NCBI RefSeq assembly: GCF_003014655.1
Contig: NZ_PYAT01000001.1
Span: 248,001 to 312,000, forward strand
Length of the DNA: 64,000 bases
Reading direction: 5' to 3'
DNA from: Planomicrobium soli
GTDB taxonomy: Bacteria; Bacillota; Bacilli; Bacillales_A; Planococcaceae
The translations under genes were made by a program, and so were the position numbers. Under the pieces are notes generated by a model, which ran no database searches, was not told where the DNA came from, and saw only the letters and a program-made list of their open reading frames with translations. Of this stretch, positions 18,792 to 28,193 are shown in pieces; position 1 is the first letter of the stretch; each line of letters opens with the position of its first letter.

Positions 18792-18871
18792 AACAGAAAG
18801 CCAGAAAGCTTTCTGTTCAGACTGCAGACAATATCTAGAATTTCAAAAAGAAAGCTGAAAAGCTTTCTTTT
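18792..18871. repeat. Paired hairpins with a CAGACTG spacer, downstream of the SorC gene
   Basis: Two short inverted repeats, ACAGAAAGC / GCTTTCTGT and AAAGAAAGC / GCTTTCTTT, flank the sequence CAGACTGCAGACAATATCTA. On the minus strand either could end the SorC-regulator transcript, although the T-runs are short. A hairpin followed by CAGACTGTAGACAAA also occurs at 42888-42927, so this looks like a small dispersed element. Confidence 0.55.
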
Positions 18872-18919
18872 ACTGCATATTATTGAAAAACAACATAGGC
18901 CAGCCTGGTTTTCAAAGAA

Positions 18920-19858
18920 CTAAACCAACAGTCCCGCTGTAGTATCGTCTATAATCAGAACGTCTAGATAGCCGCCCATTAGCGCCGCTTTTACACTAGC
19001 TGCTTTATGAGAGCCTTCGACAATTCCAATCACTTCAGGTATATTTTTGAATTCATTTAGATCAAGGCCTATTACCAAATCATTCAATGGGTGTTTGATC
19101 TGCTTTCCAGCAGCGTCAAAGAAACGTGAACCAATGTCTCCTGCAGCTCCCGCCTTCTTCAAGGATTCCAGATCTGCTGAAGTTAAATAATTCATCGTCG
19201 ACATTGTCGACCCTTCATACGGGTTGCCAATTCCAACTACAGCCATTTGAACCGTACGGCCTTCTTCCAGAACCATTGCAATATCTTCCGACTGAATCAA
19301 ACGTTGTTTTAATTCATACGATCCGACCATTGCGGGAGCATAGAGATAGGAACAATTCGAATTCATCTTCTGTGCCAGCTGATATGCCAGCAAGTTTGAA
19401 TGAATTTCGACAAGTTTTCTTCCCATGCCTCCTACAAGCGGAATTACTTTCAATTCACGGTGCTGTTCATAAGGATATTCTTGCACAAATTTGGAAAGCG
19501 TACTTCCCCAAGAAACACCAAGAGACTTTATGCCTTGCAAATTTTTTGACACGTAGACAGAAGCGGCTTTGCCTAATGCCTGTTTCACCATTTCTGTTGT
19601 CAAATCTGCAGTAGGAATGACAATTGCTTCTTTAAGGTTATACTTTTTCTCTAAACGATGCTCCAATTCCACCGTGTGAGCGCTTTCATCTTTAATGTAG
19701 ATTTCGACTATGCCGATTTCCCTTGCCTTATTGAGCAATTTGGAAATCACAGGGCGGGAAACGCCTATTTTTTTAGCAATTTCCGCCTGTGTTTGTCCAT
19801 CGAAATAATATAATTTAGATACTTTTACAATTTGCCTGCGTTCTTCCCAATCGATCAT
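18920..19858 (-). CDS. SorC-family transcriptional regulator
   Basis: The 312-residue protein has an N-terminal helix-turn-helix (TQAEIAKKIGVSRPVISKLL, about residues 23-42) and the large sugar-phosphate-binding SorC/DeoR effector domain (about 55-310), with segments SLGVSWGSTLSKFV and VVGIGNPYEGS. Family members sense phosphorylated sugars or polyols and control nearby catabolic operons. Here it follows the E3 gene of the dehydrogenase operon after 137 bases and probably controls that operon and the glucitol-type PTS operon, which share an operator-like motif. No copy of that motif was seen ahead of this gene. Class is firm; ligand unknown. Confidence 0.88.
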   Translation of the reverse strand: MIDWEERRQIVKVSKLYYFDGQTQAEIAKKIGVSRPVISKLLNKAREIGIVEIYIKDESAHTVELEHRLEKKYNLKEAIVIPTADLTTEMVKQALGKAASVYVSKNLQGIKSLGVSWGSTLSKFVQEYPYEQHRELKVIPLVGGMGRKLVEIHSNLLAYQLAQKMNSNCSYLYAPAMVGSYELKQRLIQSEDIAMVLEEGRTVQMAVVGIGNPYEGSTMSTMNYLTSADLESLKKAGAAGDIGSRFFDAAGKQIKHPLNDLVIGLDLNEFKNIPEVIGIVEGSHKAASVKAALMGGYLDVLIIDDTTAGLLV

Positions 19859-19995
19859 TGTGACACCTTCTCATCAAAAATTCTAAAAGTGAGAAATACC
19901 CCTTATCGATTATTCCCCAAGAGTTCCCCTTAAACTTTTACCCTATCTAAATTCTACCATTAAATAAGGAAACTGGAAGAACTTTAGTGGATAAT

Positions 19996-21378
19996 TTAGT
20001 TATGGACTCCTTTGCCAAGCCAAGAAGCAGCCGCCTCGTATATGCTTTCGGAAACTGTAGGATGTGCATGTATCATAGTGGAAAGCTCTTCGACTGTCCC
20101 TTCAAGATGAATAAAAGCCGACGGTTCTGCAATCATTTCTGTAACATGCGAACCGACAAGTGTCACTCCAAGAATTTCTCCGTATTTTGTGCCGGCAATC
20201 ACTTTTGTGAAACCGTCTTTTTCACCGCGGGTCAATGCTTTTCCGTTCCCAGCATGATCGATTTTCACAACTTTGTAAGAGAGATTCTGCTGTTTTGCTT
20301 CCGTCTCTGTTAACCCGACGCTGGCAATCTCCGGGCTGGTATAAACACAGCGAGGCACTACGCGGTAGTCGATTCGCTCTTTTTCTCCTGCTGCATTCCC
20401 AGCTGCTATAAGGCCTTCAGCACTGGCAACATGCGCCAATTGCCAACCGCCGATCAAATCGCCAATAGCGTAAACAGAGGGCAGGTTGGTCGCCATAAAA
20501 TCATCCACTTTCACAAATGGTCCATCCATTTCCAAATCCAATTTTGAAAAAGCGGAAGTGTTCGGTGCTCTTCCGACTGACATCAGGAGCGCTTCTGTTT
20601 CTAGCGCTTCTTTTTTTCCGTCTTTTGTTTCCACGTTTACTATCTGCCGATTTTGCTGTTTTTCAACGCTCATCACTTTAGTGTCAGTCAAAATTTTTAT
20701 TTTTTTCTTTTTCAACGCTTTTGCAAGAAGTTTCGAAGCATCTTCATCTTCGCTTGGAACGATTCGGCTGCCCATTTCAACTACCGTGACCGCCGTATTG
20801 AGACTTGCAAAAATACACGCCCATTCCACACCGATAATGCCCCCGCCGACAATAACGATGGATTCCGGTATTTTCTCCATGTCTAAGATTGTATCACTCG
20901 TATCATAGTTTGCCTCTTCAAGACCAGGGATTGGCGGGATGATAGGTTTGGATCCGGTGGCCAAAATGATTTTTTCGCCATGGATGGTTTCTTCTTTGTC
21001 TGCTAAGCGAATAGAAACCGTTCGGTCAGAGTGTACTTCTCCATAACCATTAAAAACATCAATATTGCCTTTCTTCATTAAATAGGCAATTCCGTTCCGC
21101 AGCGTTTGGATGACTTCATCTTTTCTCGCGAGCATCTTTGAAAGAGATAATGTTACAGGTCCTGCTTCTATTCCCCAGCTTTTTGCCCTTTCAATATCTT
21201 CGATAATTTCAGCGTGGCGCAATAAGGTTTTTGAAGGAATGCAGCCACGATTCAAACAAGTTCCTCCCAGTTCACGTGCTTCCACAAGCGCAACTTTCTT
21301 TCCAAGTTTCGCGGCTTTAATCGCTGCCACGTAACCACCAGGGCCTCCACCAATTACTGCCACGTCATAACTATTCAA
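19996..21378 (-). CDS. lpdA: Dihydrolipoyl dehydrogenase (E3)
   Basis: Flavin-dependent E3 subunit of a 2-oxo-acid/acetoin-type dehydrogenase complex, reoxidising dihydrolipoamide on E2 with NAD+. The 460-residue protein has the FAD motif GGGPGGYVAAIKAAKLG, the redox-active disulfide GGTCLNRGCIPSK, the NAD motif VGGGIIGVEWACIF, and the C-terminal catalytic His-Glu in HAHPTVSESIYEAA. It lies 13 bases after E2, so it is the last enzyme gene of the E1alpha-E1beta-E2-E3 operon. It is probably dedicated to this complex and additional to the housekeeping copy in the pdh operon (not in this window). Confidence 0.93.
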   Translation of the reverse strand: MNSYDVAVIGGGPGGYVAAIKAAKLGKKVALVEARELGGTCLNRGCIPSKTLLRHAEIIEDIERAKSWGIEAGPVTLSLSKMLARKDEVIQTLRNGIAYLMKKGNIDVFNGYGEVHSDRTVSIRLADKEETIHGEKIILATGSKPIIPPIPGLEEANYDTSDTILDMEKIPESIVIVGGGIIGVEWACIFASLNTAVTVVEMGSRIVPSEDEDASKLLAKALKKKKIKILTDTKVMSVEKQQNRQIVNVETKDGKKEALETEALLMSVGRAPNTSAFSKLDLEMDGPFVKVDDFMATNLPSVYAIGDLIGGWQLAHVASAEGLIAAGNAAGEKERIDYRVVPRCVYTSPEIASVGLTETEAKQQNLSYKVVKIDHAGNGKALTRGEKDGFTKVIAGTKYGEILGVTLVGSHVTEMIAEPSAFIHLEGTVEELSTMIHAHPTVSESIYEAAASWLGKGVHN

Positions 21379-21391
21379 TAGGATCTACTCC

Positions 21392-22789
21392 TTAGGTTAA
21401 TAATTCATATGGCTGTTCAAGTATATTTTTCAATTCTGTCAGGAAAGCCGCGGCCGGCGCTCCGTCAATTACGCGATGATCGAACGACAAACTTAAAACC
21501 ATCATCGGACGCAATACAATTGCTCCATTTACGCCTACTGGCTTCTCATTTATGCGGCCAACTCCAAGTATGGCAGATTCCGGCTGATTGATCACCGGCG
21601 TAAAAGCATCAATGGCGTACATTCCCAGATTGCTGATTGTAAAAGTTCCACCAGACATTGCATCCGGCTTTAGCTTGCTTTCCCTTGCAGCTTTTCCTAA
21701 AGCTTTGCATTCTTCCGTGATTGCTGCGAGCCCTTTTTGGTCAGCATTTTTAACTACAGGTACCAATAAGCCATTTTCCACAGCTACTGCTAAGCCAATA
21801 TTTACTGAATCCTGGTAGACGATTTCATTGCCTTCCAAGGAGACATTGATATTCTTATGGCGTTTTAAAGATTGTGCTACAGCTTTTACAAGTATCTCTG
21901 TATAAGAAAGCCGTAATCCTGTCTGTTTCTCGATACTGCCTAGAAGCTGTTTTCTCATACTCACAACTTCAGTCATGTCGATTTCACTTGTTAACGTGAC
22001 ATGAGGGGCGGAAGTCTTGCTCTTCAGCATTCTCTCAGCCACCACTTTCCGGATTCCTTCCATCTTCACCCGTTTGCCAGAAGCTGCAGCCGGAGGACTA
22101 GATTGAGTAACTGGCTTCTTAGCCCCTTCAACATCCGAGCGGTAAATTTTCCCTTGAGATCCGCTTCCTTCAATCCCTTTCAAATCAACACCTTCAGCCT
22201 CCGCAACTTTCGCAGCTAGTGGAGTCGCTTTAGGAGCAGCATGAGATTCTGCAAAAGCCATCACGTCTCCCTGGTGTATGCGCCCATTGGGTCCAGATCC
22301 CTGAATTTCAGCAAGAGAGACCGCTTCTTCCTTTGCTACACGGCGAGCAGCCGGTGTGGCACGTGGCTTTTCTGTTTTTGCAGCAGGATCCGCAGATGCT
22401 TGAGATGACTCCAAACTTCTTTCCGCTGGAGTTGTATCAAATACATCTTCTTTATCCTCATCTTCAACTTCCGTTTCTGAATCACTTTCCGTCTCAGTAG
22501 GTATTTCTTTGCCTCCGGCTTCACCAGGCGGCGAATCCGGGACTTTTTCGTCCGCTTTTCCGATATAGCCAACCACATGGTTGATGGGAACTTCATCATC
22601 TTCTTCATAATATTTTTTTAAGAGGATACCTTCCTCATACGCTTCCACTTCGATATTGATTTTATCGGTCATGATTTCGAATAATGGATCCCCAACTTCT
22701 ACAGAATCCCCTTCATCCTTAAACCATTGCAAGAGTGTCCCCACTTGCATCGTACTGCTTAGTTTGGGCATGAAAATTTCTTTAGCCAT
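21392..22789 (-). CDS. Dihydrolipoamide acyltransferase (E2) with two E3-binding domains
   Basis: The 465-residue core subunit has one N-terminal lipoyl domain (about residues 1-78; lipoyl-lysine Lys43 in MTDKINIE), an acidic, Ser/Glu-rich linker, two consecutive peripheral-subunit-binding domains (about 143-178, ATPAARRVAKEEAVSLAEI; about 187-222, ATPLAAKVAEAEGVDLKGI), and the catalytic acyltransferase domain with FDHRVIDG (His438, Asp442). Most E2 proteins, including B. subtilis AcoC and PdhC, have a single such binding domain. The catalytic domain could handle acetyl (acetoin or pyruvate) or another acyl group; this cannot be told from motifs. It lies 17 bases after E1beta. Confidence 0.9.
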   Translation of the reverse strand: MAKEIFMPKLSSTMQVGTLLQWFKDEGDSVEVGDPLFEIMTDKINIEVEAYEEGILLKKYYEEDDEVPINHVVGYIGKADEKVPDSPPGEAGGKEIPTETESDSETEVEDEDKEDVFDTTPAERSLESSQASADPAAKTEKPRATPAARRVAKEEAVSLAEIQGSGPNGRIHQGDVMAFAESHAAPKATPLAAKVAEAEGVDLKGIEGSGSQGKIYRSDVEGAKKPVTQSSPPAAASGKRVKMEGIRKVVAERMLKSKTSAPHVTLTSEIDMTEVVSMRKQLLGSIEKQTGLRLSYTEILVKAVAQSLKRHKNINVSLEGNEIVYQDSVNIGLAVAVENGLLVPVVKNADQKGLAAITEECKALGKAARESKLKPDAMSGGTFTISNLGMYAIDAFTPVINQPESAILGVGRINEKPVGVNGAIVLRPMMVLSLSFDHRVIDGAPAAAFLTELKNILEQPYELLT

Positions 22790-22806
22790 CTTTTCGTTGC
22801 TCCTCC

Positions 22807-23790
22807 CTACAATCGGTTTACTGTTTCTTTGACTGCATTGATAATATCGTCTACTCCAGGGATAGCCGCTTTTTCAAGTTCTGGATTGTATGGAATCGGA
22901 ACAGCCTTGCCTCCGAGCCGTTTGATCGGGGCATCCAGATAATCGAAAGCTTCGCTTTCTGCAATCACGCTGGCGATTTCTCCACCGAACCCACCGCGTT
23001 TTACCGCTTCATGCACGACGACCAGGCGGCTCGTCTTTTTTACCGATTCAATAATAGTTTCTGTATCCAAAGGAACAAGGGTCCGGGGGTCGATCACTTC
23101 GACGCTGATTCCTTCTTTTTCAAGTTCAGCCGCTGCTTCGAGCGATCTATGGACCATTATGGCCGTAGCCACTATCGTGGCGTCTTTTCCTTCTCTTTTG
23201 ACGTCCGCTTTTCCAAGCGGAATGGAATAAGATTCTTCCGGAACATCGGATTTCGTCTTATAGCACAGCTTATGCTCGTAAAAGATAACGGGGTTATCAT
23301 CATCTATCGCGGCTTTTAGGAGCCCTTTAGCGTCATAAGCTGTTGAAGGCTGGACCACTTTCAGACCGGGAATATGCGTCATCCAAGCTTCGAGACTTTG
23401 TGAATGCTGAGCTGCAGCACCGGTCCCTGAACCTGCCGGAGTCCGCAACACCATTGGCACTTTCCCTTTTCCGCCATACATATAGCGGATTTTTGCTGCC
23501 TGGTTTACCATATTGTCCATGGCGATGGTTATGAAATCGGAAAATTGCAATTCCAGTATCGGACGCATACCGGTCAAGGCTGCTCCGACTGCAGTGCCTG
23601 AAATTGCAGCTTCTGATATAGGCGTATTGCGGATTCGTTCCGGACCAAATTCTTCAATCATGCCACGGGTAACACCGAAAGCACCACCGTACACTCCGAT
23701 ATCTTCCCCTAAAATAAAAACATCCTCATTTTGGCGCATCTCTTGGCTCATCGCTTCTCTTACCGCTTCTAAATAAGTTAACTCCCTCAC
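22807..23790 (-). CDS. Thiamine-diphosphate dehydrogenase E1 beta subunit
   Basis: The 327-residue transketolase-like pyrimidine-binding subunit pairs with E1alpha. The N-terminal segment [20 protein letters not shown] and [21 protein letters not shown] are characteristic of pyruvate, acetoin and branched-chain E1beta. The C-terminal transketolase domain contains [17 protein letters not shown]. It resembles AcoB of acetoin dehydrogenase systems and PdhB about equally. Start 23790 has an AAGGAGGAG site, and the gene is 24 bases after E1alpha. Confidence 0.9.
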   Translation of the reverse strand: MRELTYLEAVREAMSQEMRQNEDVFILGEDIGVYGGAFGVTRGMIEEFGPERIRNTPISEAAISGTAVGAALTGMRPILELQFSDFITIAMDNMVNQAAKIRYMYGGKGKVPMVLRTPAGSGTGAAAQHSQSLEAWMTHIPGLKVVQPSTAYDAKGLLKAAIDDDNPVIFYEHKLCYKTKSDVPEESYSIPLGKADVKREGKDATIVATAIMVHRSLEAAAELEKEGISVEVIDPRTLVPLDTETIIESVKKTSRLVVVHEAVKRGGFGGEIASVIAESEAFDYLDAPIKRLGGKAVPIPYNPELEKAAIPGVDDIINAVKETVNRL

Positions 23791-23814
23791 GCTTTTCTCC
23801 TCCTTTTCCCTTCG

Positions 23815-24801
23815 TTATGCGTATATATCTTCCATCAAATCGTCTAAAGTTGGATGAGGGCTATTGGCTGCAAAATCTACTGACCCTTCGACTTCCTCTT
23901 TTGCATCGGCTTTGATTTTTTCTGCCTCTTCTTCCGTTAGCAACCCTTCTACAACTAATATAAGACGCATACGTTCAATAGGATCTTTCAAGCGCCATTC
24001 TTTTTCCTCTTCCCGTGTGCGATATTTTTTCGCATCACTTTTCGAGTGGCCTTTCCAACGATAAGTTTTCGCTTCAACTATTGATGGCCCTTCGCCGTTG
24101 CGTGCACGATCAACTGCTTCGCCAACGCCATTCATGACATCAAAAATATCATTGCCATCGACCACTTTTCCCGGGATGCCATAGCTTTCCGCACGTTGTG
24201 CCACATTTCCGACATTCATCATCTCTTTCGCTGGTCCAGACATGCCGTATTGGTTATTCTCACAGATAAAGACTACCGGCAATTTCCAGATAGAGGCTAA
24301 ATTGATCGCTTCATGAAAACTTCCTTCATTCGAAGCTCCGTCACCGAAAAAGCAAAGAACAACAAATCCTTCTTTTTTCATTTGAGAAGTTAATGCCGCT
24401 CCTGTCGCAATGGCAAAACCACCGCCAACAATTCCATTAGCCCCAAGATTTCCTTTCTCGACATCCGCAATATGCATTGAACCGCCTTTGCCTTTACAAT
24501 AGCCGGTAGTTCGGCCGAACAATTCAGCCATCATCCCATTAACCTCTGCCCCTTTGGCAATACAGTGTCCATGGCCACGGTGTGTACTCGTTATCTTGTC
24601 CCGATCTTCTAAAACCGCAATAGAACCCACTGCAGAGGCTTCTTGGCCGACTGCTAGATGGGTTGTTCCATGAATCATGCCTTTCGCAAAAAACTCATCT
24701 ACTTTTTCTTCAAAAAACCGGATTTGCCACATTTGTTTATATAGGTCAGCCAAATCTTTTTCCGCTACTCGAGGGGGTAAGTTTAATTTTTGTGTCATCA
24801 T
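23815..24801 (-). CDS. Thiamine-diphosphate dehydrogenase E1 alpha subunit
   Basis: The 328-residue subunit carries the thiamine-diphosphate motif, starting GDGASNEGSFHEA and ending in ENNQYG (about residues 170-205), and the conserved STHRGHGHCIAKG and GKGGSMHI segments. Overall it is most like AcoA of acetoin dehydrogenase, but acetoin, pyruvate or another 2-oxo/ketol substrate cannot be separated by eye. First gene of the E1-E2-E3 operon. Two successive ATG codons follow an AGGAGG site, and the second (24798) has the better spacing. The upstream region carries an operator-like palindrome and the motif shared with the PTS operon. Confidence 0.9.
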   Translation of the reverse strand: MMTQKLNLPPRVAEKDLADLYKQMWQIRFFEEKVDEFFAKGMIHGTTHLAVGQEASAVGSIAVLEDRDKITSTHRGHGHCIAKGAEVNGMMAELFGRTTGYCKGKGGSMHIADVEKGNLGANGIVGGGFAIATGAALTSQMKKEGFVVLCFFGDGASNEGSFHEAINLASIWKLPVVFICENNQYGMSGPAKEMMNVGNVAQRAESYGIPGKVVDGNDIFDVMNGVGEAVDRARNGEGPSIVEAKTYRWKGHSKSDAKKYRTREEEKEWRLKDPIERMRLILVVEGLLTEEEAEKIKADAKEEVEGSVDFAANSPHPTLDDLMEDIYA

Positions 24802-24812
24802 CTTTCCTCCTA

Positions 24813-24850
24813 TTTACATTTGTTCCGAGTGCTTACATATGTAAACACTT
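24813..24850. promoter_or_regulatory. Operator-like palindrome and shared motif upstream of E1 alpha
   Basis: AGTGCTTACATATGTAAACACT (22 bases) is a near-perfect palindrome centred at about 24839. Next to it, 24813-24830 reads TTTACATTTGTTCCGAGT, which matches 29135-29152 (TTTACATATGTTCTGAGT) upstream of the PTS operon at 16 of 18 positions. In both cases the copy sits immediately upstream of the ribosome site. Binding by the local SorC regulator is inferred. Confidence 0.6.
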
Positions 24851-24948
24851 GGGTACAAAAATGAAATCCGCTATTTTGCCCAAAAGGCCAGCCTCTTTAA
24901 CTGTATACAAAGAAGCTTGACCTATGACAACGAATTAATCGTATGATG

Positions 24949-25287
24949 CTATTTTTTTTTCTTGAAATCTTGTATTACTTTACGCGTACTATTTACATCT
25001 TTTAGAACTTGATAAGGCTTTTTTATAACCCTCGCTGGAAGAGAAAACAATAAATGACTAAGGTCTTTTTGATATTCTTCTGTCATCCGCGTTGGTTTTG
25101 TTGATATTCTTTCGTAAACTTCATTGTATAACTCTTTTTTCATATCAATTTTAAGTTCTTTTGTTTTATTACATTCCAGACAACGGATGCTCTTGATTTG
25201 ATCATTTATATAAGTAATTTCATGATCCACTTCTTCATGGCAATGAAGACAATATAACCCTGCTTCCATTTTCTTTACTTTCATCAT
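24949..25287 (-). CDS. Zinc-ribbon small protein of unknown function
   Basis: The 112-residue protein has an N-terminal zinc ribbon (CLHCHEEVDHE and IRCLECNKTK, about residues 13-42) followed by a charged helical region and a very basic tail (DFKKKK). Similar proteins are annotated in Bacillus only as 'bh protein', with no known role. It lies between the SAF oxidoreductase gene (74-base gap) and the E1alpha gene (147-base gap), in the same direction. Membership of the catabolic operon is possible but not shown. The ribosome site is GAAGGTG upstream of two ATG codons. Confidence 0.7.
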   Translation of the reverse strand: MMKVKKMEAGLYCLHCHEEVDHEITYINDQIKSIRCLECNKTKELKIDMKKELYNEVYERISTKPTRMTEEYQKDLSHLLFSLPARVIKKPYQVLKDVNSTRKVIQDFKKKK

Positions 25288-25361
25288 AGAACACCTTCCC
25301 GTTTAGATGTTTGATACACTCCTTACACTTAAAATGTACCATTAATCTGTCGGTTTGGATA

Positions 25362-26687
25362 TTATGCCTGCACAGCTGCTACGTTGCTAGTGTCCGCTTT
25401 GAATGTATCATCTTGCATACGGCGCAAACGCCAAATTGTCGAGTCGACCGTTTGTACAACATCGTCATAAGTGATGATTTCACCTTTTTTGATAGAGCGT
25501 TTCAATTGGACGTTGCGATCAACCAACCCTAAAGGAAGTGCTTTTTGCTGCGCTGCGTCTCCAGCTGAAAGAATTGTTCCGTAAACTGTAAAGCCGCCGA
25601 TTCCATCAAGAAAATCTCCTTCTGACAAATCTACTTTTGCAACGGTTACTGTTTCCGCCTGCAGCCCTTTCCACGGAGCAATGGTCGCTTCATTATAGAA
25701 GTAAGCCCGCGCAATAGAAATCGGTGTTTCCAAACTTGTTAAGTGATATGGACGATAAAGCACATAATTCGGGCCATCTCCCATACTTAGGTATTGCATT
25801 TCATGATTAACTTCTTCTTTTTCAGAAGCAATAATGGCAAAAACCCCAGGAGCGACTCCGTTGATATACTCAACAATTTTTTTATTGGTGACTTGTCCGC
25901 CATCTTCTTTCAACTTAAAGATTTCAGGAAGCCCTTTTACATCGCTTACAAATCCATGCATACCCGGCTGATCCGGTAAAAATCCGGTCGCGTTTGCCAC
26001 TGCAGTCATTTCTACCATTGTTTTTGTTCCATCCTGGAACGAAGCGAGCATTTTCGGACTTGCACCTTTTCTGGCAGCTTCTTCTGCTGCTGAATCAGGA
26101 TTTGCCGATTGGTTCAACGGATTGTTTTTTCCTTTTCCTAGTGCTACAACTTCAAAACCAAGAGCATCTGCAAAATCATAGAGTTCCATAATTGCTCCTG
26201 GCTCATCGCCAGCTGTTCCGGTATAAACAACACCACTAGCGTCCGCCATTTTCTTAAGTAACGGTCCAACCGTTACATCTGCCTCAACATTCAGCATGAC
26301 AATATGTTTCTTATTCAAAATAGCATCCCAAGCAATTTTAGCTCCGATATTCGGAACCCCAGTAGCATCGACAATCACATCAACTTCTGGCAATGACGTT
26401 ACTAATTGTGCATCAGTTGTGGCAACCACTTTACCAGACTGTACAGCTTGAGCCGCTTCTTGTGCATCAGTTGTTTCTACGATACCGCCTGTCTCAACAC
26501 CGGATTTCACATAAGCATTTGTGACATTGTCAATCTGAATGTCGGCAGTAATTACAACTCTCATTCCTGCCATATTCTCGATTTGAGAAATCATCCCTCT
26601 GCCCATTTGACCTGCGCCAACCAAGCCGACTTTGATGACTTGTCCTCTTTTTTCCAACTCTTCAAGCTTTCTATTAATTCCTAGCAT
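25362..26687 (-). CDS. NAD(P)-dependent oxidoreductase with C-terminal SAF domain
   Basis: The 441-residue protein belongs to the group annotated as predicted homoserine-dehydrogenase-like proteins with a SAF domain. The N-terminal Rossmann fold shows VGLVGAGQMGRGMISQI (about residues 20-36). A central catalytic region has AGDEPGAIMELYDFADALG. The C-terminus holds a SAF-like module (VQLKRSIKKGEIITYDDVV), a fold also found in sialic-acid synthases and flagellar FlgA. It follows the IIA gene by 16 bases, so it belongs to the PTS operon, in the place where a sorbitol operon would have sorbitol-6-phosphate dehydrogenase (SrlD). It probably oxidises the phosphorylated substrate imported by the PTS; the actual reaction is unknown. 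Confidence 0.78.
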   Translation of the reverse strand: MLGINRKLEELEKRGQVIKVGLVGAGQMGRGMISQIENMAGMRVVITADIQIDNVTNAYVKSGVETGGIVETTDAQEAAQAVQSGKVVATTDAQLVTSLPEVDVIVDATGVPNIGAKIAWDAILNKKHIVMLNVEADVTVGPLLKKMADASGVVYTGTAGDEPGAIMELYDFADALGFEVVALGKGKNNPLNQSANPDSAAEEAARKGASPKMLASFQDGTKTMVEMTAVANATGFLPDQPGMHGFVSDVKGLPEIFKLKEDGGQVTNKKIVEYINGVAPGVFAIIASEKEEVNHEMQYLSMGDGPNYVLYRPYHLTSLETPISIARAYFYNEATIAPWKGLQAETVTVAKVDLSEGDFLDGIGGFTVYGTILSAGDAAQQKALPLGLVDRNVQLKRSIKKGEIITYDDVVQTVDSTIWRLRRMQDDTFKADTSNVAAVQA

Positions 26688-26703
26688 TAAGTCAGCCCCT
26701 TTT

Positions 26704-27081
26704 TTAATATTTAGCGATACGAATTTCGGAATTCACAGTCAATGTAGGCATCGGTTTCTTCTCGACACACATCGTTCCAGGCAGTTCCGCTGTTTTTTCT
26801 CCATTAAATACAATTGTGCAATGCCCAATGTCTTTAAGTGTTTCATTTACTTTGCTTCCAACAAAAAGGATTTTGTAACTTTCTCCGCTGATTTCCAACA
26901 CATCGCCGACTTCCACTTCTGCAAGAAGATCCGATTTCTTATGGATTACGCCGATCATTCTCAAAGCTTCCGGAACTGTATCATTAAAAATGATCAGCAT
27001 GCTTTCCTCTGTAAACAATTCCACTTCTTCACCAATTTCAATTATTTGAGATTCGTATTTTTTTGTCATAACATCCTTCAC
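26704..27081 (-). CDS. PTS glucitol/sorbitol-type IIA component
   Basis: The 125-residue cytoplasmic phosphotransfer protein matches the GutB/SrlB IIA family. The likely phospho-histidine is in DIGHCTIVF (about residues 85-93), aligning with LGHVTL in E. coli SrlB; LPGTMCVEKKPMP follows in the conserved position. It receives phosphate from HPr and passes it to the Cys of the IIBC protein encoded just upstream (15-base gap). Family is clear; the sugar or polyol transported is not. Confidence 0.88.
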   Translation of the reverse strand: MKDVMTKKYESQIIEIGEEVELFTEESMLIIFNDTVPEALRMIGVIHKKSDLLAEVEVGDVLEISGESYKILFVGSKVNETLKDIGHCTIVFNGEKTAELPGTMCVEKKPMPTLTVNSEIRIAKY

Positions 27082-27096
27082 CTTTCTGCCTCCTTT

Positions 27097-28155
27097 TTAG
27101 CTATACATTCCAAAACTGAATAAGTAAGCGATCACTACCGCTATCGGCCCTGTTATCAAACGGGACATTAGTACTGCTGGCACCCCGACTTCGATAGTTT
27201 CTGGCTTTGCCTCTCCTAAAGTCAGCCCAACCGGAACAAAATCGGCACCTACTTGAGGGTTGATGGCGAAAAGTGCCGGCAAGGCAAGTTCAGGAGGGAT
27301 ATTTCCTCTGCCGATTTCTACCCCGACAAGAACACCAACAACTTGAGCGATTACAGCCCCTGGCCCAAGCAATGGAGAAAGAATTGGAATTGCACAGATG
27401 ACTGATAGAATCAGCAACCCGAAGATATTTCCTGCAAGCGGTGTTACAAAATTCGCGATGACATCACCAATGCCTGTGTAAAGAATGATCCCGATCAACA
27501 TGCTGACAAATGCCATGAACGGCAAAATGTTTTTAATTACTTGATCAATCGTCTCACGACCTGCCTGATAAAAAATACCGACAATTTTACCCGCACCACG
27601 CCCGACTCTTTCCACGATATTCTGCTTTTTTTGCGGCTGATAAGCTGCCGCTTTTCGTTTTGCTTCCTCTTTTATTTCTTGAGGCGTCCGATTTTCGTGA
27701 GCGACACTCGGGTTTTCCACTTCATCTACAGCTTCTTTCACGGCATTAGAGTTTTCGAACGTGCGATCAGCGATCCGAATATCCGATACGCCAACGCCAG
27801 ATACGAAATTCTCTTCATTGATGAATTTCATCAACGGACCCGATGGCGAAGTGGCATTGATGTTTACTGTCATTACTCCCATTTTCGGATAAACGCCGCA
27901 TCGTGCAGTGCCACCGCAATCGATAACTACACAAGCCATAGATTCTTTATCGTAGGAACCTTTAAAACCGTCTACAGCTTCCGCCCCTGTCAATGATGCA
28001 ATCTCCTGTGCAACAGGATGAATCCCACCACCGGTTACTGAAACAATGTATTTTTGGACTTCATTCGGTTTGATTGTTAACGGTCCGCCCCATCCTCCAC
28101 GGCCTTGAGAGATGGTAACCGCTTTGTAATTTGTCGGATTTTGAGTAGCTTCCAT
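27097..28155 (-). CDS. PTS glucitol/sorbitol-type IIBC component (GutE/SrlE-like)
   Basis: The 352-residue protein has an N-terminal IIB domain with the phosphocysteine segment [15 protein letters not shown] (about residues 77-91) and a C-terminal membrane half (about residues 200-350) with several hydrophobic helices and [18 protein letters not shown] charged linker, rich in Glu and Lys, joins the two. With the separate IIC protein it forms the transporter and phosphorylates its substrate during uptake. It lies between IIC (38-base gap) and IIA. Confidence 0.88.
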   Translation of the reverse strand: MEATQNPTNYKAVTISQGRGGWGGPLTIKPNEVQKYIVSVTGGGIHPVAQEIASLTGAEAVDGFKGSYDKESMACVVIDCGGTARCGVYPKMGVMTVNINATSPSGPLMKFINEENFVSGVGVSDIRIADRTFENSNAVKEAVDEVENPSVAHENRTPQEIKEEAKRKAAAYQPQKKQNIVERVGRGAGKIVGIFYQAGRETIDQVIKNILPFMAFVSMLIGIILYTGIGDVIANFVTPLAGNIFGLLILSVICAIPILSPLLGPGAVIAQVVGVLVGVEIGRGNIPPELALPALFAINPQVGADFVPVGLTLGEAKPETIEVGVPAVLMSRLITGPIAVVIAYLFSFGMYS

Positions 28156-28193
28156 TTTTTTGCCTCCCCTTTTATGAACACATCAACATCTTT

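Noticed and set aside
19996..24801. Firm call as an acetoin dehydrogenase operon (acoABCL)
   Set aside because: The subunits resemble Aco proteins, but there is no AcoR, no clear sigma-54 -24/-12 promoter, and the operon is linked to a PTS and a SorC regulator. Substrate left open.
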